Positions 46,255-53,931 of a stretch of 64,000 bases of DNA are shown here, one piece after another; position 1 is the first letter of the stretch, and each line of letters begins with the position of its first letter. A model generated the notes under the pieces. The model worked only from the letters and a program-made list of their open reading frames with translations, had not been told where the DNA came from and did no database searches. The stretch comes from Polaromonas sp. (GTDB lineage Bacteria > Pseudomonadota > Gammaproteobacteria > Burkholderiales > Burkholderiaceae_C), in assembly GCA_030683705.1 (NCBI GenBank), contig JAUXPP010000057.1:1-64000 (forward strand), given 5' to 3'. The position numbers and the translations under genes are program-made.

Positions 46255-46268
46255 TTGCGTTAGATCAA
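46255..46268 (-). promoter_or_regulatory. FNR/ANR-like box upstream of the P2 ATPase
   Basis: On the minus strand TTGATCTAACGCAA fits TTGAT-N4-ATCAA with a good left and partial right half-site. It lies about 90 nt before the ATPase ATG, compatible with activation around -41. It suggests oxygen-limited expression. The rest of the 190-bp gap shows nothing else. Confidence 0.55.
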
Positions 46269-46355
46269 GCCCCGGGCATCGTCACTGAGCCGGCGGCACA
46301 CCCGTGTGATCAAACGGCCATCCGTCCTGAAGGCGCGGTCTGCGGCCACGCGCTG

Positions 46356-46754
46356 TCAGGTGTTGACCAACCACGGCTGCAGGAAGGCAAACCAGCCGCC
46401 GACCAGGTACAGCGCCACACTGAGGCCGTACACCCGCGCCGAGATCTTGCGGGTGCGCAGGCAGGCATGGCGCAGCGCGGGATCGGTGGGACAGGGCGCA
46501 AACCGGTTGCGCCACTGCAGTGCACCGCTGAACGCCAGCATGGCACCAGCGATGCCGAAGACCGGCGCCTTGTACTCGCTGAGCCAGACCAGGCCGGGCA
46601 CCACAGACACCAGCGTGGACAGGGCGGCGCCCGCGCCCAGCGCCACCAGCAGCGCCGGCAGCGCGCAGCAGACCAGCGTGCCGGAACTCGCGAACAGCGC
46701 CACCCAGGACGACCAGGCGGCGCCTTGTCCGCCATCGACGGCGTCCTGCGTCAC
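46356..46754 (-). CDS. MerT-like small membrane transporter
   Basis: A 132-residue membrane protein with about three helices. The first helix carries the vicinal cysteines VCCALPALLVALGAGA that MerT proteins use to receive Hg(II). A second cysteine set (APCPTDPALRHACL) lies in the following loop. It overlaps the MerP-like gene by 4 nt. No mercuric reductase or MerR of the Hg class is near, so in this copper-type cluster it may move another soft metal. Confidence 0.75.
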   Translation of the reverse strand: MTQDAVDGGQGAAWSSWVALFASSGTLVCCALPALLVALGAGAALSTLVSVVPGLVWLSEYKAPVFGIAGAMLAFSGALQWRNRFAPCPTDPALRHACLRTRKISARVYGLSVALYLVGGWFAFLQPWLVNT

Positions 46755-47089
46755 TTGGCCGCCTTCATCTGCGCCCGGATCTCGGCAACCGACTGGGGCA
46801 CGGTTTCCAGTTTTGTGACGTCGTAACCGGCTTCCTTGATCTCATGGCGGATGGCTTCGCGGTCCAGGGTTTGGCCCTCTTTGGCTTCCACGGCGACGAT
46901 TTTTTTCTTCAGGTCCACCAGCACCGCCTTGGTGGCAGGCATGCCGGAGAGGCGCTTTTCAATGCCTTGCGCGCAAAAGGCGCAGACCATGCCATTGACG
47001 CTGGCCTTGATGCTTTCTGTGGCCCATACGCCGGAAGAAAAAGCGGCAGCCAGGGTGAGGGCGAGAAATTTGGGAGTGAGTGAGTTCAT
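46751..47089 (-). CDS. Periplasmic MerP-like HMA-domain protein
   Basis: A 112-residue exported protein with a signal peptide (ending VWATES) and one heavy-metal-associated domain. Its binding motif is GMVCAFCAQGI (CxxC, residues 35-38) and its C-terminal half has IKEAGYDV. The MTC-type loop of Atx1-like chaperones reads MVCAFC here. It is coupled to the MerT-like gene, so a periplasm-to-membrane hand-off of a thiophilic metal is likely. The metal is not fixed by sequence. Confidence 0.85.
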   Translation of the reverse strand: MNSLTPKFLALTLAAAFSSGVWATESIKASVNGMVCAFCAQGIEKRLSGMPATKAVLVDLKKKIVAVEAKEGQTLDREAIRHEIKEAGYDVTKLETVPQSVAEIRAQMKAAK

Positions 47090-47133
47090 GGTGAATGCCT
47101 TGAAAAAAGTGGGTGGATAACCGGGGTGGATGT

Positions 47134-47790
47134 TCAGAAGATGTACATGAAGTTGAAGCGCCCCTGCTTCATGTTGTTGACACCGACTTCGACAAAATAG
47201 CGCTTGTGGATCAAACGCAGCATGGGCGTGATCTCTGTTTTTTCCGAGAGGCCGCGCATGCGCCGCGCTTCGACGATGAACCAGGGCTGGACCTCGTCGT
47301 AGTCCACTTCATAAAACGAAAAGCCGGTGCGTACCGAGGCGAAATCATGGTTGACGCCCGGGGCGCGGTACAGCCTCAAGGAGCCGGACAGATACAGGCG
47401 CGTGGTTTCATAGTCGGCCGAGATGCCGGGCGCCAGCATGGTTTTGCTGTCCGTGAAGTTGTTGCCTGTGAGCTGGCCGGCGCCGGCGACAAACCACAGG
47501 TTGGCCTGCGAATGTTCGCCGTTGACGCGGTGCACCAGCCGGGTGTAAGTCAATTCGGCAAACTCGCGGGTCAGGCGTTTGTCGTCCGAACGCATGTACA
47601 CCCCGCCGACACCGAAGGCGTCGCGCGGCGTCAGCGCATGGTTGACCCAGGCCTCGCGCCAATTGGGGCTGAAGTCGCCCATGGCCATGGTGCTGTCCTT
47701 GAAGCCCATGGGGCCGGCGTGCGCGGTGGCCACGCCGGCCATCAGCCAGGCCATCAGGGCCGGCCGCCACCTTCTCGGAATTTTTCTCAT
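47134..47790 (-). CDS. Putative outer-membrane beta-barrel protein of the metal cluster
   Basis: A 218-residue protein with a signal peptide (MRKIPRRW ... TAHAGP). The alternating aromatic/hydrophobic strand pattern (ANLWFVAGAGQLTG, TRLYLSGSLRLYRA, QPWFIVEARRM) ends in NFMYIF, a C-terminal phenylalanine typical of outer-membrane barrels. A GGAGATCAG Shine-Dalgarno decides the start at 47790. Relatives occur in copper-resistance loci, but I know no assigned role. It sits 44 nt upstream of the MerP-like gene. Confidence 0.65.
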   Translation of the reverse strand: MRKIPRRWRPALMAWLMAGVATAHAGPMGFKDSTMAMGDFSPNWREAWVNHALTPRDAFGVGGVYMRSDDKRLTREFAELTYTRLVHRVNGEHSQANLWFVAGAGQLTGNNFTDSKTMLAPGISADYETTRLYLSGSLRLYRAPGVNHDFASVRTGFSFYEVDYDEVQPWFIVEARRMRGLSEKTEITPMLRLIHKRYFVEVGVNNMKQGRFNFMYIF

Positions 47791-47876
47791 CTGATCTCCA
47801 TCAATGCAGGCAGCGTCAGCGCTGCCGATGTCGAAGCGTCCACCGAAACACGGCGGACGCACCTTGGGCATGGAGA

Positions 47877-48245
47877 TCAGGAAATGGGGGGTTTGAGCCG
47901 GGTGCCGCCGTCAGCGCTGCTGAAGGGATGTCCGCCGGACGGCGATTGGCCCGCGGGCGTGAACGCACCCATGGCGCCCGAGGGCCAACTGAAAGACGCC
48001 AGCGCCAGGCACAGCTGGCAGGTGTCGCAGTCATTGCAATGTCCGGCCGTTGTTGCCGGGTCGTCGGCTGCTCCGGCCGCGGCCCCGGCGTGCATGGGGC
48101 AATCTTCCGGCATGGCGGCCGATGCCTTGCCTTCGGCCTGGACCTGCAGCGTCTGCTGCGACGCCATGTCCACCGCCATGGCATTGCCCACCCAGCCGCG
48201 CACCGGCAGCAGGGTGATCATCAGGGCGAGCAGCAGATAACGCAT
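47877..48245 (-). CDS. Secreted CxxCxxCxxC protein, paralogue 1
   Basis: A 122-residue exported protein. The N-terminus (MRYLLLALMITLLPVRGWVG) is a signal-like segment shared almost exactly with the protein at 53506-53925. The middle is Met/His-containing, then the motif HCNDCDTCQLC (four cysteines spaced CxxCxxCxxC) and a C-terminus ending KPPIS, also shared. Four closely spaced thiols in a copper cluster suggest metal binding. I do not recognise a named family. A longer start at 48317 is possible but lacks the signal context. Confidence 0.7.
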   Translation of the reverse strand: MRYLLLALMITLLPVRGWVGNAMAVDMASQQTLQVQAEGKASAAMPEDCPMHAGAAAGAADDPATTAGHCNDCDTCQLCLALASFSWPSGAMGAFTPAGQSPSGGHPFSSADGGTRLKPPIS

Positions 48246-48251
48246 GGATGG

Positions 48252-48278
48252 ATGATACGGGGCAGGCGCGAAAAGTTC
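48252..48278 (-). promoter_or_regulatory. Promoter-like element of paralogue 1
   Basis: On the minus strand GAACTTTT and TATCAT (17 bp between GAAC and TATCAT) lie with TATCAT exactly 6 nt before the ATG. The same arrangement precedes the paralogue at 53.9 kb. Confidence 0.45.
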
Positions 48279-48319
48279 ACCGCCACGCCGGAAAAGGCGT
48301 GGCGGCCCGGGGGACATGC

Positions 48320-48607
48320 CTAGTTGGCCGGCGCTATCGACATCACCGTGTAAGCCCCGTTGACCTTGTCAGCGGTGAAGCTGACCTTGTCGCCGGCCTT
48401 GACCCCGTCGAGCAGGGCCTTGTCCTTGACCTGGAACACCATGCTCATGGGCGGCATGTCCAGGTTCTTGATCTCGCCGTGTTTGAGGGTGATCTTGCCG
48501 GCGTCCTTGTCGACCTTGCGGACCTCGGCCTCGGAAACAGGCAGGCTGGCCTGCGCGAACGCGGCCGAGCTCATGAGGGCGGCGAGCAGGGGTGCGAAGT
48601 ATTTCAT
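48320..48607 (-). CDS. CusF-like periplasmic copper/silver chaperone
   Basis: A 95-residue exported OB-fold protein with a signal peptide (ending AAFAQAS) and the CusF core HGEIKNLDMPPMSMVF. Two of the metal-binding methionines (PPMSM) and the preceding His are present, while the tryptophan that caps Cu(I) in E. coli CusF is a Met here (DMPPM), as in some other homologues. It should deliver Cu(I)/Ag(I) to the RND pump. The start at 48607 is set by the signal peptide. It lies 17 nt from the DUF411 gene. Confidence 0.88.
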   Translation of the reverse strand: MKYFAPLLAALMSSAAFAQASLPVSEAEVRKVDKDAGKITLKHGEIKNLDMPPMSMVFQVKDKALLDGVKAGDKVSFTADKVNGAYTVMSIAPAN

Positions 48608-48624
48608 GGGGACATCCTTCCGGT

Positions 48625-49092
48625 TCATGTGCGGTGATAACTTTGATAGACACGGGTGCCGCCGCTGCGGCTGATGAGCACCACGTCATACGGGTCCTTG
48701 CGCTTGCCGTACTCGGGGCCGTCCATGCCGGGCGAGCCGACCGGCATGCCGGGCACCGACAGGCCGACAGCAACAGGCTTTTCCTTCAGCAGGCGGTGCA
48801 CCTCGCGCGCCGGCACATGGCCTTCGATGGCGTAGCCACCGACCAGTGCAGTGTGGCAGGAGCCCAGCTTGTCGGGCACGCCCAGCCGCTTGCGGGCGGC
48901 GCTGTTGCCGCTGTCGTGCACCTTGACGTCGAAACCGTTGGCTTCCATGTGGATCACCCAGTCCTTGCAGCAACCGCAGTTGGGGTCTTTCCAGACTTCG
49001 ACCTGTGGCCGTGCCTGGGCCATCAGCGCGGGCGCCAGCATTGACGAGCCGGCGAGGCTGGCGAGGGCTTGAACAAAAAATCTTCTTTGCAT
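48625..49092 (-). CDS. DUF411 metal-binding protein (CopG-like)
   Basis: A 155-residue exported protein. A signal (ending LMAQARP) precedes a thioredoxin-like DUF411 domain with WKDPNCGCCKDWV (residues 34-46), HDSGNSAARKRLGVP, SCHTALVGGYAIEGHVPA and GLSVPGMPVGSPGM. The CxCC motif plus the later Cys and Met-Pro segment are thought to bind copper, and this family is regularly linked to copper resistance. A GGAGAAATC Shine-Dalgarno is present. Confidence 0.9.
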   Translation of the reverse strand: MQRRFFVQALASLAGSSMLAPALMAQARPQVEVWKDPNCGCCKDWVIHMEANGFDVKVHDSGNSAARKRLGVPDKLGSCHTALVGGYAIEGHVPAREVHRLLKEKPVAVGLSVPGMPVGSPGMDGPEYGKRKDPYDVVLISRSGGTRVYQSYHRT

Positions 49093-49112
49093 GATTTCTC
49101 CTGGCGTGATGT

Positions 49113-49613
49113 TTAACGGGATGCCGCGGCGACGCTGATCTTGCCGACCATGCCGGCCTGGTAGTGGCCGGCGATCAGGCAGGCAAAGTCGAATTCGCCG
49201 GGGCGGTTGAAGGTCCAGATGAGGGTGCCGGTTTTTCCGGCGCTGACGTGCGCCATGTAAGGCTCGTCGTGCTCCATGGCGGGGAATTTCAGCATCATGG
49301 CGGCGTGTTCATCGAGCTCTTTTTTGGTGCCGATCACCAATTCGTGCAACAGTTTGCCCTTGTTGCGGATCACAAAACGCACGGTCTCGCCCTGCTTGAA
49401 GCTCAGCTTGTCGGGTGTGAAGCGCATGTTGTCGTCCATGGTCAGGTTGACGGTGCGGGTGACAGATCTGACGTCACCGGCGATGCCCCATTCTTTCTGC
49501 TCCTTGGTGACTGCAGCCGATTTGTGCGTTTTCGGGTCGTCTCCATGCGCCAGGCTCAATGTGGAGAATCCCGCGAGCAGCACCGCGGCGAGGACAGGGT
49601 GTAATTTTTTCAT
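49113..49613 (-). CDS. Periplasmic cupredoxin (CopI-like)
   Basis: A 166-residue blue-copper-like protein with a signal peptide (ending LSLAHG). Type 1 copper ligands are visible: His in KLLHELVIG, then Cys, His and Met in FACLIAGHYQAGM. An additional His/Met-containing insert (DEHAAMMLKFPAMEHDEPYM) is typical of CopI-type cupredoxins from copper islands. It probably binds or oxidises Cu(I) in the periplasm. It follows the Spy-like gene by 17 nt. Confidence 0.9.
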   Translation of the reverse strand: MKKLHPVLAAVLLAGFSTLSLAHGDDPKTHKSAAVTKEQKEWGIAGDVRSVTRTVNLTMDDNMRFTPDKLSFKQGETVRFVIRNKGKLLHELVIGTKKELDEHAAMMLKFPAMEHDEPYMAHVSAGKTGTLIWTFNRPGEFDFACLIAGHYQAGMVGKISVAAASR

Positions 49614-49630
49614 GAAGGTGTCTCTTTCAA

Positions 49631-50218
49631 TCAGTGCTTGTGAAGGGGGGTGGCGGCCGGGGCTGCGCTGGCGGCAGGCCCGGCATAACCGCGCAATTGC
49701 GCATAACGGGTGATCTGCGCAGGTGTCAGCAGTGCGGTTTGCTGCAGATGGGTGTCCAGGTGCGACTTGCGCAGCAGGGCCTGCAGCCGACCTATGTTGT
49801 CGGTGAGGGCCGCCAGCCGGGTAGCGTCGATCTGGCGCGACGCAAACGCCTGATCCAGCGCACGTTCGGCCTGCACCAGTTGCGCGCCCAGGTCGCTGGC
49901 CTCGGCTTTGTGGCGGGTCATCAGCGTTTCACTGGCCTGCTTCTGCTCGGCGTTCAGTCCGAGTTGCGCGGCCAGCTCCAGCGTGTGCATGGGACCGGGG
50001 TAGCCATTGAGTTCGGCGGCTTTCGCCAGCTCCATGCCCTTGCCGGCCAGCAGGTCGGCGGTCTGGGCAGGCGAGAGGGCCTTGATCTCGCGTGTCTGCT
50101 GGCCTGCATAAGGGCTGGCGCTGTGTGAAGGTGCGTGGATGTGTTGAGCAAATGCGCCTCCAGCCCCCATCAGGCAAGCACAAGCAGCTATCAATTTGAG
50201 AGCGAATCGGTTTGTCAT
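49631..50218 (-). CDS. Spy/CpxP-like periplasmic metal-resistance protein
   Basis: A 195-residue exported helical protein. After the signal peptide and a His-containing segment (QHIHAPSHSAS) it has SPAQTADLLAGKGMELAKAAELNGYPGPMHTLELA and LGLNAEQKQASETLMTRHKAEASDLGAQLV, the LTxxQ-like pattern of Spy/CpxP/CnrX-type proteins. It ends in PLHKH. Start at 50218 follows the signal peptide, and the longer ORF is rejected. The signal-peptide DNA contains the dispersed palindrome. Confidence 0.8.
   Translation of the reverse strand: MTNRFALKLIAACACLMGAGGAFAQHIHAPSHSASPYAGQQTREIKALSPAQTADLLAGKGMELAKAAELNGYPGPMHTLELAAQLGLNAEQKQASETLMTRHKAEASDLGAQLVQAERALDQAFASRQIDATRLAALTDNIGRLQALLRKSHLDTHLQQTALLTPAQITRYAQLRGYAGPAASAAPAATPLHKH
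50187..50203. repeat. 17-bp dispersed palindrome, copy 7 (in signal peptide DNA of the Spy-like gene)
   Basis: GCTATCAATTTGAGAGC preceded by CAAGCA. On the coding strand it specifies part of ALKLIAAC. One arm is mutated. Confidence 0.65.
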
Positions 50219-50232
50219 GATTGTCCTTTCAG

Positions 50233-51651
50233 TCAGTGGCCGGCATGGCCGGAAGGTTTGCGGATCTGCACTTCGGTCACGGGGCCCGCTGCGGCCGCCG
50301 GCATGGCCTGGCTGCCTGGGCGCGGCCGCGCCGGGTCGGGCAGCGCGCCGGTCCATTCGTAGGCGACGGTGCCGGCCGGGTGCTTGTACCAGCCCGGGTC
50401 CCTGTAGTCGCCGGGTTTCTGGTTTTTGCGCACCTTGAGCATGCTGAACATGCCGCCCATTTCGACAGGACCGAAGGGGCCGGTGCCGGTCATCATGGGT
50501 GCGGTGTTCTCCGGGATTTCCATCTCCATCTCGCCCATGTCGGCCATGCCGCGCTCGCCCATGACCATGTAGTCGGGCACGGCCTTCTGCAGCTTCTTGA
50601 TCAGGCCGCGGTGATCCACACCTATCATGGTCGGCACATCGTGGCCCATGGCGTTCATGGTGTGGTGGCTCTTGTGGCAGTGGAAGGCCCAGTCGCCTTC
50701 CTCGTCGGCCAGAAACTCGATCTGCCGCATCTGGCCCACCGCCACATCGGTGGTGACCTCGTACCAGCGTGTCGATTTCGGGGTGGGACCGCCGTCGGTG
50801 CCGGTGACCAAAAACTCATGGCCGTGCAGGTGGATGGGGTGGTTGGTCATGGTCAGGTTGCCCATGCGTATGCGCACCTTGTCGCCCTGGCGCACGTTGA
50901 GCGTGTCTATGCCCGGGAAGATGCGGCTGTTCCACGACCACAGGTTGAAGTCCAGCATGGTCATGATTTTTGGCGTCATGCTGCCGGGGGCTATGTCGTA
51001 GGCGTTGAGCAAAAACACGAAGTCGCGGTCCACCTCGGCTATCAGCGGGTGTTTCGCTTTGGGATGGGTGATCCAGAAACCCATCATGCCCATGGCCATT
51101 TGTGTCATTTCGTCGGCGTGCGGGTGGTACATGAAGGTGCCGGGCCGCCGTGCGACAAACTCGTAGACAAAGGTCTTGCCGACCGGGATGGCCGGCTGGG
51201 TCAGGCCCGAGACCCCGTCCATGCCATTGGGCAGGCGCTGGCCGTGCCAATGGATGCTGGTATGTTCAGGCAGCTTGTTGGTGACAAAAATACGCACCCG
51301 GTCGCCTTCCACCACCTCGATGGTCGGACCGGGGCTCTGTCCGTTGTAGCCCCACATGTTGGCCTTGAAGCCGGGCGTCATTTCGCGCACCACCGGTTCG
51401 GCCACCAGGTGAAATTCCTTGACACCGTTGTTCATGCGCCAGGGCAGGGTCCAGCCGTTGAGCGTGACCACCGGCTTGTAGGGCCGGCCGGTGTTGGGGA
51501 TGAGCGGCGGCATGGTGTCGGGCTTGCCCTGCAGCACCGGCTCGGGCAGTGCAGCCATGGCGACGCGGCTGACCGCGCTGGCTGCCACGGCTGTCGCCGT
51601 GGCAGCAGCAGCGCCGGCAAAAAATCGTCTGCGTTCGTTGTTGATGCTCAT
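50233..51651 (-). CDS. Tat-exported multicopper oxidase
   Basis: A 472-residue multicopper oxidase. A twin-arginine signal (ERRRFFAGAAAAT) precedes the copper ligands in four motifs: TSIHWHGQRLPNG, FMYHPHADE, HPIHLHGHEF and the Cys-containing AFHCHKSHHTMNAMG. A Met-rich tail (MADMGEMEMEIPENTAPMM) resembles cuprous-oxidase methionine segments. It probably oxidises Cu(I) in the periplasm. It ends PSGHAGH. The neighbouring outer-membrane lipoprotein ends one base after its start. Confidence 0.93.
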   Translation of the reverse strand: MSINNERRRFFAGAAAATATAVAASAVSRVAMAALPEPVLQGKPDTMPPLIPNTGRPYKPVVTLNGWTLPWRMNNGVKEFHLVAEPVVREMTPGFKANMWGYNGQSPGPTIEVVEGDRVRIFVTNKLPEHTSIHWHGQRLPNGMDGVSGLTQPAIPVGKTFVYEFVARRPGTFMYHPHADEMTQMAMGMMGFWITHPKAKHPLIAEVDRDFVFLLNAYDIAPGSMTPKIMTMLDFNLWSWNSRIFPGIDTLNVRQGDKVRIRMGNLTMTNHPIHLHGHEFLVTGTDGGPTPKSTRWYEVTTDVAVGQMRQIEFLADEEGDWAFHCHKSHHTMNAMGHDVPTMIGVDHRGLIKKLQKAVPDYMVMGERGMADMGEMEMEIPENTAPMMTGTGPFGPVEMGGMFSMLKVRKNQKPGDYRDPGWYKHPAGTVAYEWTGALPDPARPRPGSQAMPAAAAGPVTEVQIRKPSGHAGH

Positions 51652-51652
51652 A

Positions 51653-53071
51653 TCAATGTCCTTTGGCGTCGCTGCCGCTGGCAGCAGCGCCGGCGGCCAG
51701 GGGCGCCATGCCGGCGGAAGTCCCTGTCAGTGTGGTTTGCAGGTCGGTATCGGCGAGCCAGAAGTCGCGCTGCGCTTCTATGCTGGCGTTGACCGCCGCG
51801 ATGGATGTGCGGGTGTCGGCCAGCAGGTCGAACACGCTGCTGAGCATGCCGTTGTAGCGCAGCAGCAACTCGTTGTTGATGAACTTGCGCAGCGGCACGA
51901 CTTCATCGCGGTAGTGCAGCGCCAGGTCATGCGCCGTGCGCCAGGCGTGGTAACTTTCGCGCGCCTCGGAGCGGGCCTGGATGGCGGTTTCGCGCACGCG
52001 CGCCACTGACTGCATGTACTGGCCCTGCGCGCGCGCATTGCTGGCGCCGCCCCAGTCGAAGATGGGCAGCGGCAGCTCCAGCTCCCAGCCGCGCTTGATC
52101 TCCTTGTCACCCGTCGCATTGTCGAAGGTGGTGTTGCGCGAATATTTGGCATCGAGCGCGTTGATGAAGCCGGTGCTGCGGGTCAGGCCCATCGAGTCGG
52201 CGACGTAGCCTGCCTGCGCCATGCTGGCGCGCACGTCGAGGCGATCACGCAGCGCGCTGGCCTCGATGTCCGGCATGTCGGCGATGGTTTTGGGCAGGTC
52301 CGGCAAGCGCTCGCTGAGCCTGAACTGCGTCTGCGTGCCCCACAAACCCATCAGGCGTATGAGTTTTTCGCGCGCGGCAAACGCCGCGTTCTGGCTGCGT
52401 GCCAGCTGCGCCGCGGCATCGGCGACAAACGCCTGTTCGCGCGCCTGGTTCAGCTTGCTCCAGTTGCCCACACGGGCCAGGCGCCGCGCCAGCTCACCGC
52501 TGGCCTCGGCGGCCTCCTTGGCGTCTTTCATGTAGCTCGCCGTCTGCTGCGCGGCGACGGCGTTGATCCAGGCCTTGCGTGTGTCGGCGGCGAGTTTGAC
52601 CACCTCCTGCGCCGCCTGAAGTTTGGCCACCTCATGCTGCTGGCTCTGGTACCTGGCGCGCCAGGGCAGGGTCAGCAGGCCGATGACATTGAAGCCGATG
52701 CCGCGCTCGATTTCCACCTTGCGGCCTTCGACAAAACGGCCAATCGAGAAATGCGGGTTGGGCAGCGTGCCGGCGCGCACACGATCGGCATCGCTGATGC
52801 CCAATGAGGCCATGGAAGCGTGGATGCCCGGGTTGTTCAGCAGTGCAATCCGGACTGCTGATTCAGCGCTCAGGGGCTCGGCCAGCAGCCGGGTCACCGC
52901 CTCGCGGGTCTCCGCGCTGTCGCCACGCCCGACCGGCGCGTTGATGCCCGCGGTTTTGCCCGCGGTCAGGGTGTTGACGTCCGTCTGGTTGCCGTCGGGC
53001 GACAGGCTGGCGCAGCCAGCCAGCGTCGCGGCTGCCAGCAGCGCCGTTGCGGATTTGGGAAATGACAACAT
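51653..53071 (-). CDS. TolC-family outer-membrane lipoprotein
   Basis: A 472-residue outer-membrane factor. A signal with lipobox (LAAATLAGCASLS) precedes two repeats of long coiled coils (LLAEPLSAESAVRIALLNNPGIHASMASLGI; later TRSTGFINALDAKYSRNT). The sequence ends in SDAKGH, a His-terminated tail. The ORF track start at 53167 is rejected in favour of the lipoprotein signal at 53071. It is a second outer-membrane channel beside the one at 59210, placed next to the oxidase instead of the RND pump. Confidence 0.85.
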   Translation of the reverse strand: MLSFPKSATALLAAATLAGCASLSPDGNQTDVNTLTAGKTAGINAPVGRGDSAETREAVTRLLAEPLSAESAVRIALLNNPGIHASMASLGISDADRVRAGTLPNPHFSIGRFVEGRKVEIERGIGFNVIGLLTLPWRARYQSQQHEVAKLQAAQEVVKLAADTRKAWINAVAAQQTASYMKDAKEAAEASGELARRLARVGNWSKLNQAREQAFVADAAAQLARSQNAAFAAREKLIRLMGLWGTQTQFRLSERLPDLPKTIADMPDIEASALRDRLDVRASMAQAGYVADSMGLTRSTGFINALDAKYSRNTTFDNATGDKEIKRGWELELPLPIFDWGGASNARAQGQYMQSVARVRETAIQARSEARESYHAWRTAHDLALHYRDEVVPLRKFINNELLLRYNGMLSSVFDLLADTRTSIAAVNASIEAQRDFWLADTDLQTTLTGTSAGMAPLAAGAAASGSDAKGH

Positions 53072-53079
53072 GGTGAAGC

Positions 53080-53394
53080 TCAATGTTTGTGGGGATGGGC
53101 CGCTGCAGGCGGTGCAGCCTCTGGCCTGGCCGCAGGGGCCGCTGGCGCTGCCTGCTGTTGCTCCCACTTGAGGATGTCGACGTGGCCGCGCGTGAACCGG
53201 CCGACCTCGTTGTTGGCTTTTTTCCAGTCCTCACGAGCGGCTTCCACGCCGGTGGGCAGGTCGGCAAACACGGAGCGGTAGCTCACCGCCGGCACGGGTA
53301 CCGCGGGATCGGCGGGCTGCAAGGCCGGTGCGCCCTGGGCATGGGCGTTGCCCAGCGGCAGGAGCAGCATGCAAAAAAGGAAACGGATGGTCAC
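53080..53394 (-). CDS. Small exported protein with His-rich C-terminus
   Basis: A 104-residue protein. A GTG start follows AGGAG by 6 nt, then a signal peptide (MTIRFLFCMLLLPLGNAHAQ), a Pro/Ala segment, YRSVFADLPTGVEAAREDWKKANNEVGRFTRGHVDILKWEQQ and an Ala/Pro/His tail ending AAHPHKH. Proteins with the 'YRSVF ... DWxxAN..VG' core occur next to outer-membrane factors in copper loci, as here (8 nt from the TolC-type gene). Probable periplasmic accessory; no activity known to me. Confidence 0.7.
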   Translation of the reverse strand: MTIRFLFCMLLLPLGNAHAQGAPALQPADPAVPVPAVSYRSVFADLPTGVEAAREDWKKANNEVGRFTRGHVDILKWEQQQAAPAAPAARPEAAPPAAAHPHKH

Positions 53395-53482
53395 AAAAAT
53401 CTCCTGACGGACAAGCGGGGCGATCAAAAAATCGCGCGAATCCGGCAAGAAAGGCAGGCAAGCCCGTGCCGGATGGCAAGTA

Positions 53483-53501
53483 CAGGCCCAGTTCGGGCCT
53501 G
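53483..53501. terminator. Hairpin between paralogue 2 and the small exported protein
   Basis: CAGGCCC-AGTTC-GGGCCTG is a perfect 7-bp stem in the gap, without a T-tract. It may limit read-through or protect transcript ends. Confidence 0.35.
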
Positions 53502-53505
53502 GAAG

Positions 53506-53925
53506 TCAGGAGATGGGTGGTTTTTGACCGAGCGCGGCGGTGGCGCTGGCGAAGTGGGCAGCCGGCGAGCGCGGCAAAGCTGGTGCCGCCACCGCGGCAT
53601 GCAGGGCAGGAATCAGGGGTGACAGCGCGACGGTGTGGCAGGCCTGGCAAACCGTGCAGGACTCGCAATGCGCATCGGCCAGGGGAAGGCTTGCCCCGGC
53701 GCCATGGCCGGCGCAGTCGGGTGCCGGCGGTTCAACGTGTGACTCTATGGAAACATGGTCAAAATGGCCGCCAGCCCCCGTTCCATGCGCGTGAGATGCT
53801 ACCAATTCGGTAGCGTTCTGCATCTGTGCCGCCTTGGGTGCCGCCATTTCCGTGGCCATCACGTCGCCGACCCAGCCGCGTATCGGCAGCAGGGCGATCA
53901 TGAGGGCGAGGACCAGGTGGCGCAT
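53506..53925 (-). CDS. Secreted CxxCxxCxxC protein, paralogue 2
   Basis: A 139-residue paralogue of the protein at 47877-48245. It shares the start MRHLVLALMIALLPIRGWVG, the motif HCESCTVCQAC (CxxCxxCxxC) and the KPPIS end. The middle differs and is His-richer (SHAHGTGAGGHFDHVS). It sits between the small periplasmic protein upstream of the RND pump and the 104-residue protein. The conserved ends with a variable middle suggest selection on the signal, thiol cluster and tail. Function unknown, metal binding likely. Confidence 0.7.
   Translation of the reverse strand: MRHLVLALMIALLPIRGWVGDVMATEMAAPKAAQMQNATELVASHAHGTGAGGHFDHVSIESHVEPPAPDCAGHGAGASLPLADAHCESCTVCQACHTVALSPLIPALHAAVAAPALPRSPAAHFASATAALGQKPPIS
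53798..53814. repeat. 17-bp dispersed palindrome, copy 8 (inside paralogue 2)
   Basis: GCTACCAATTCGGTAGC has longer 6-bp arms (GCTACC/GGTAGC) and the AATT core. On the coding strand it encodes ATELVA. It belongs to the family by length and core, with changed arms. Confidence 0.6.
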
Positions 53926-53931
53926 AGGTGA

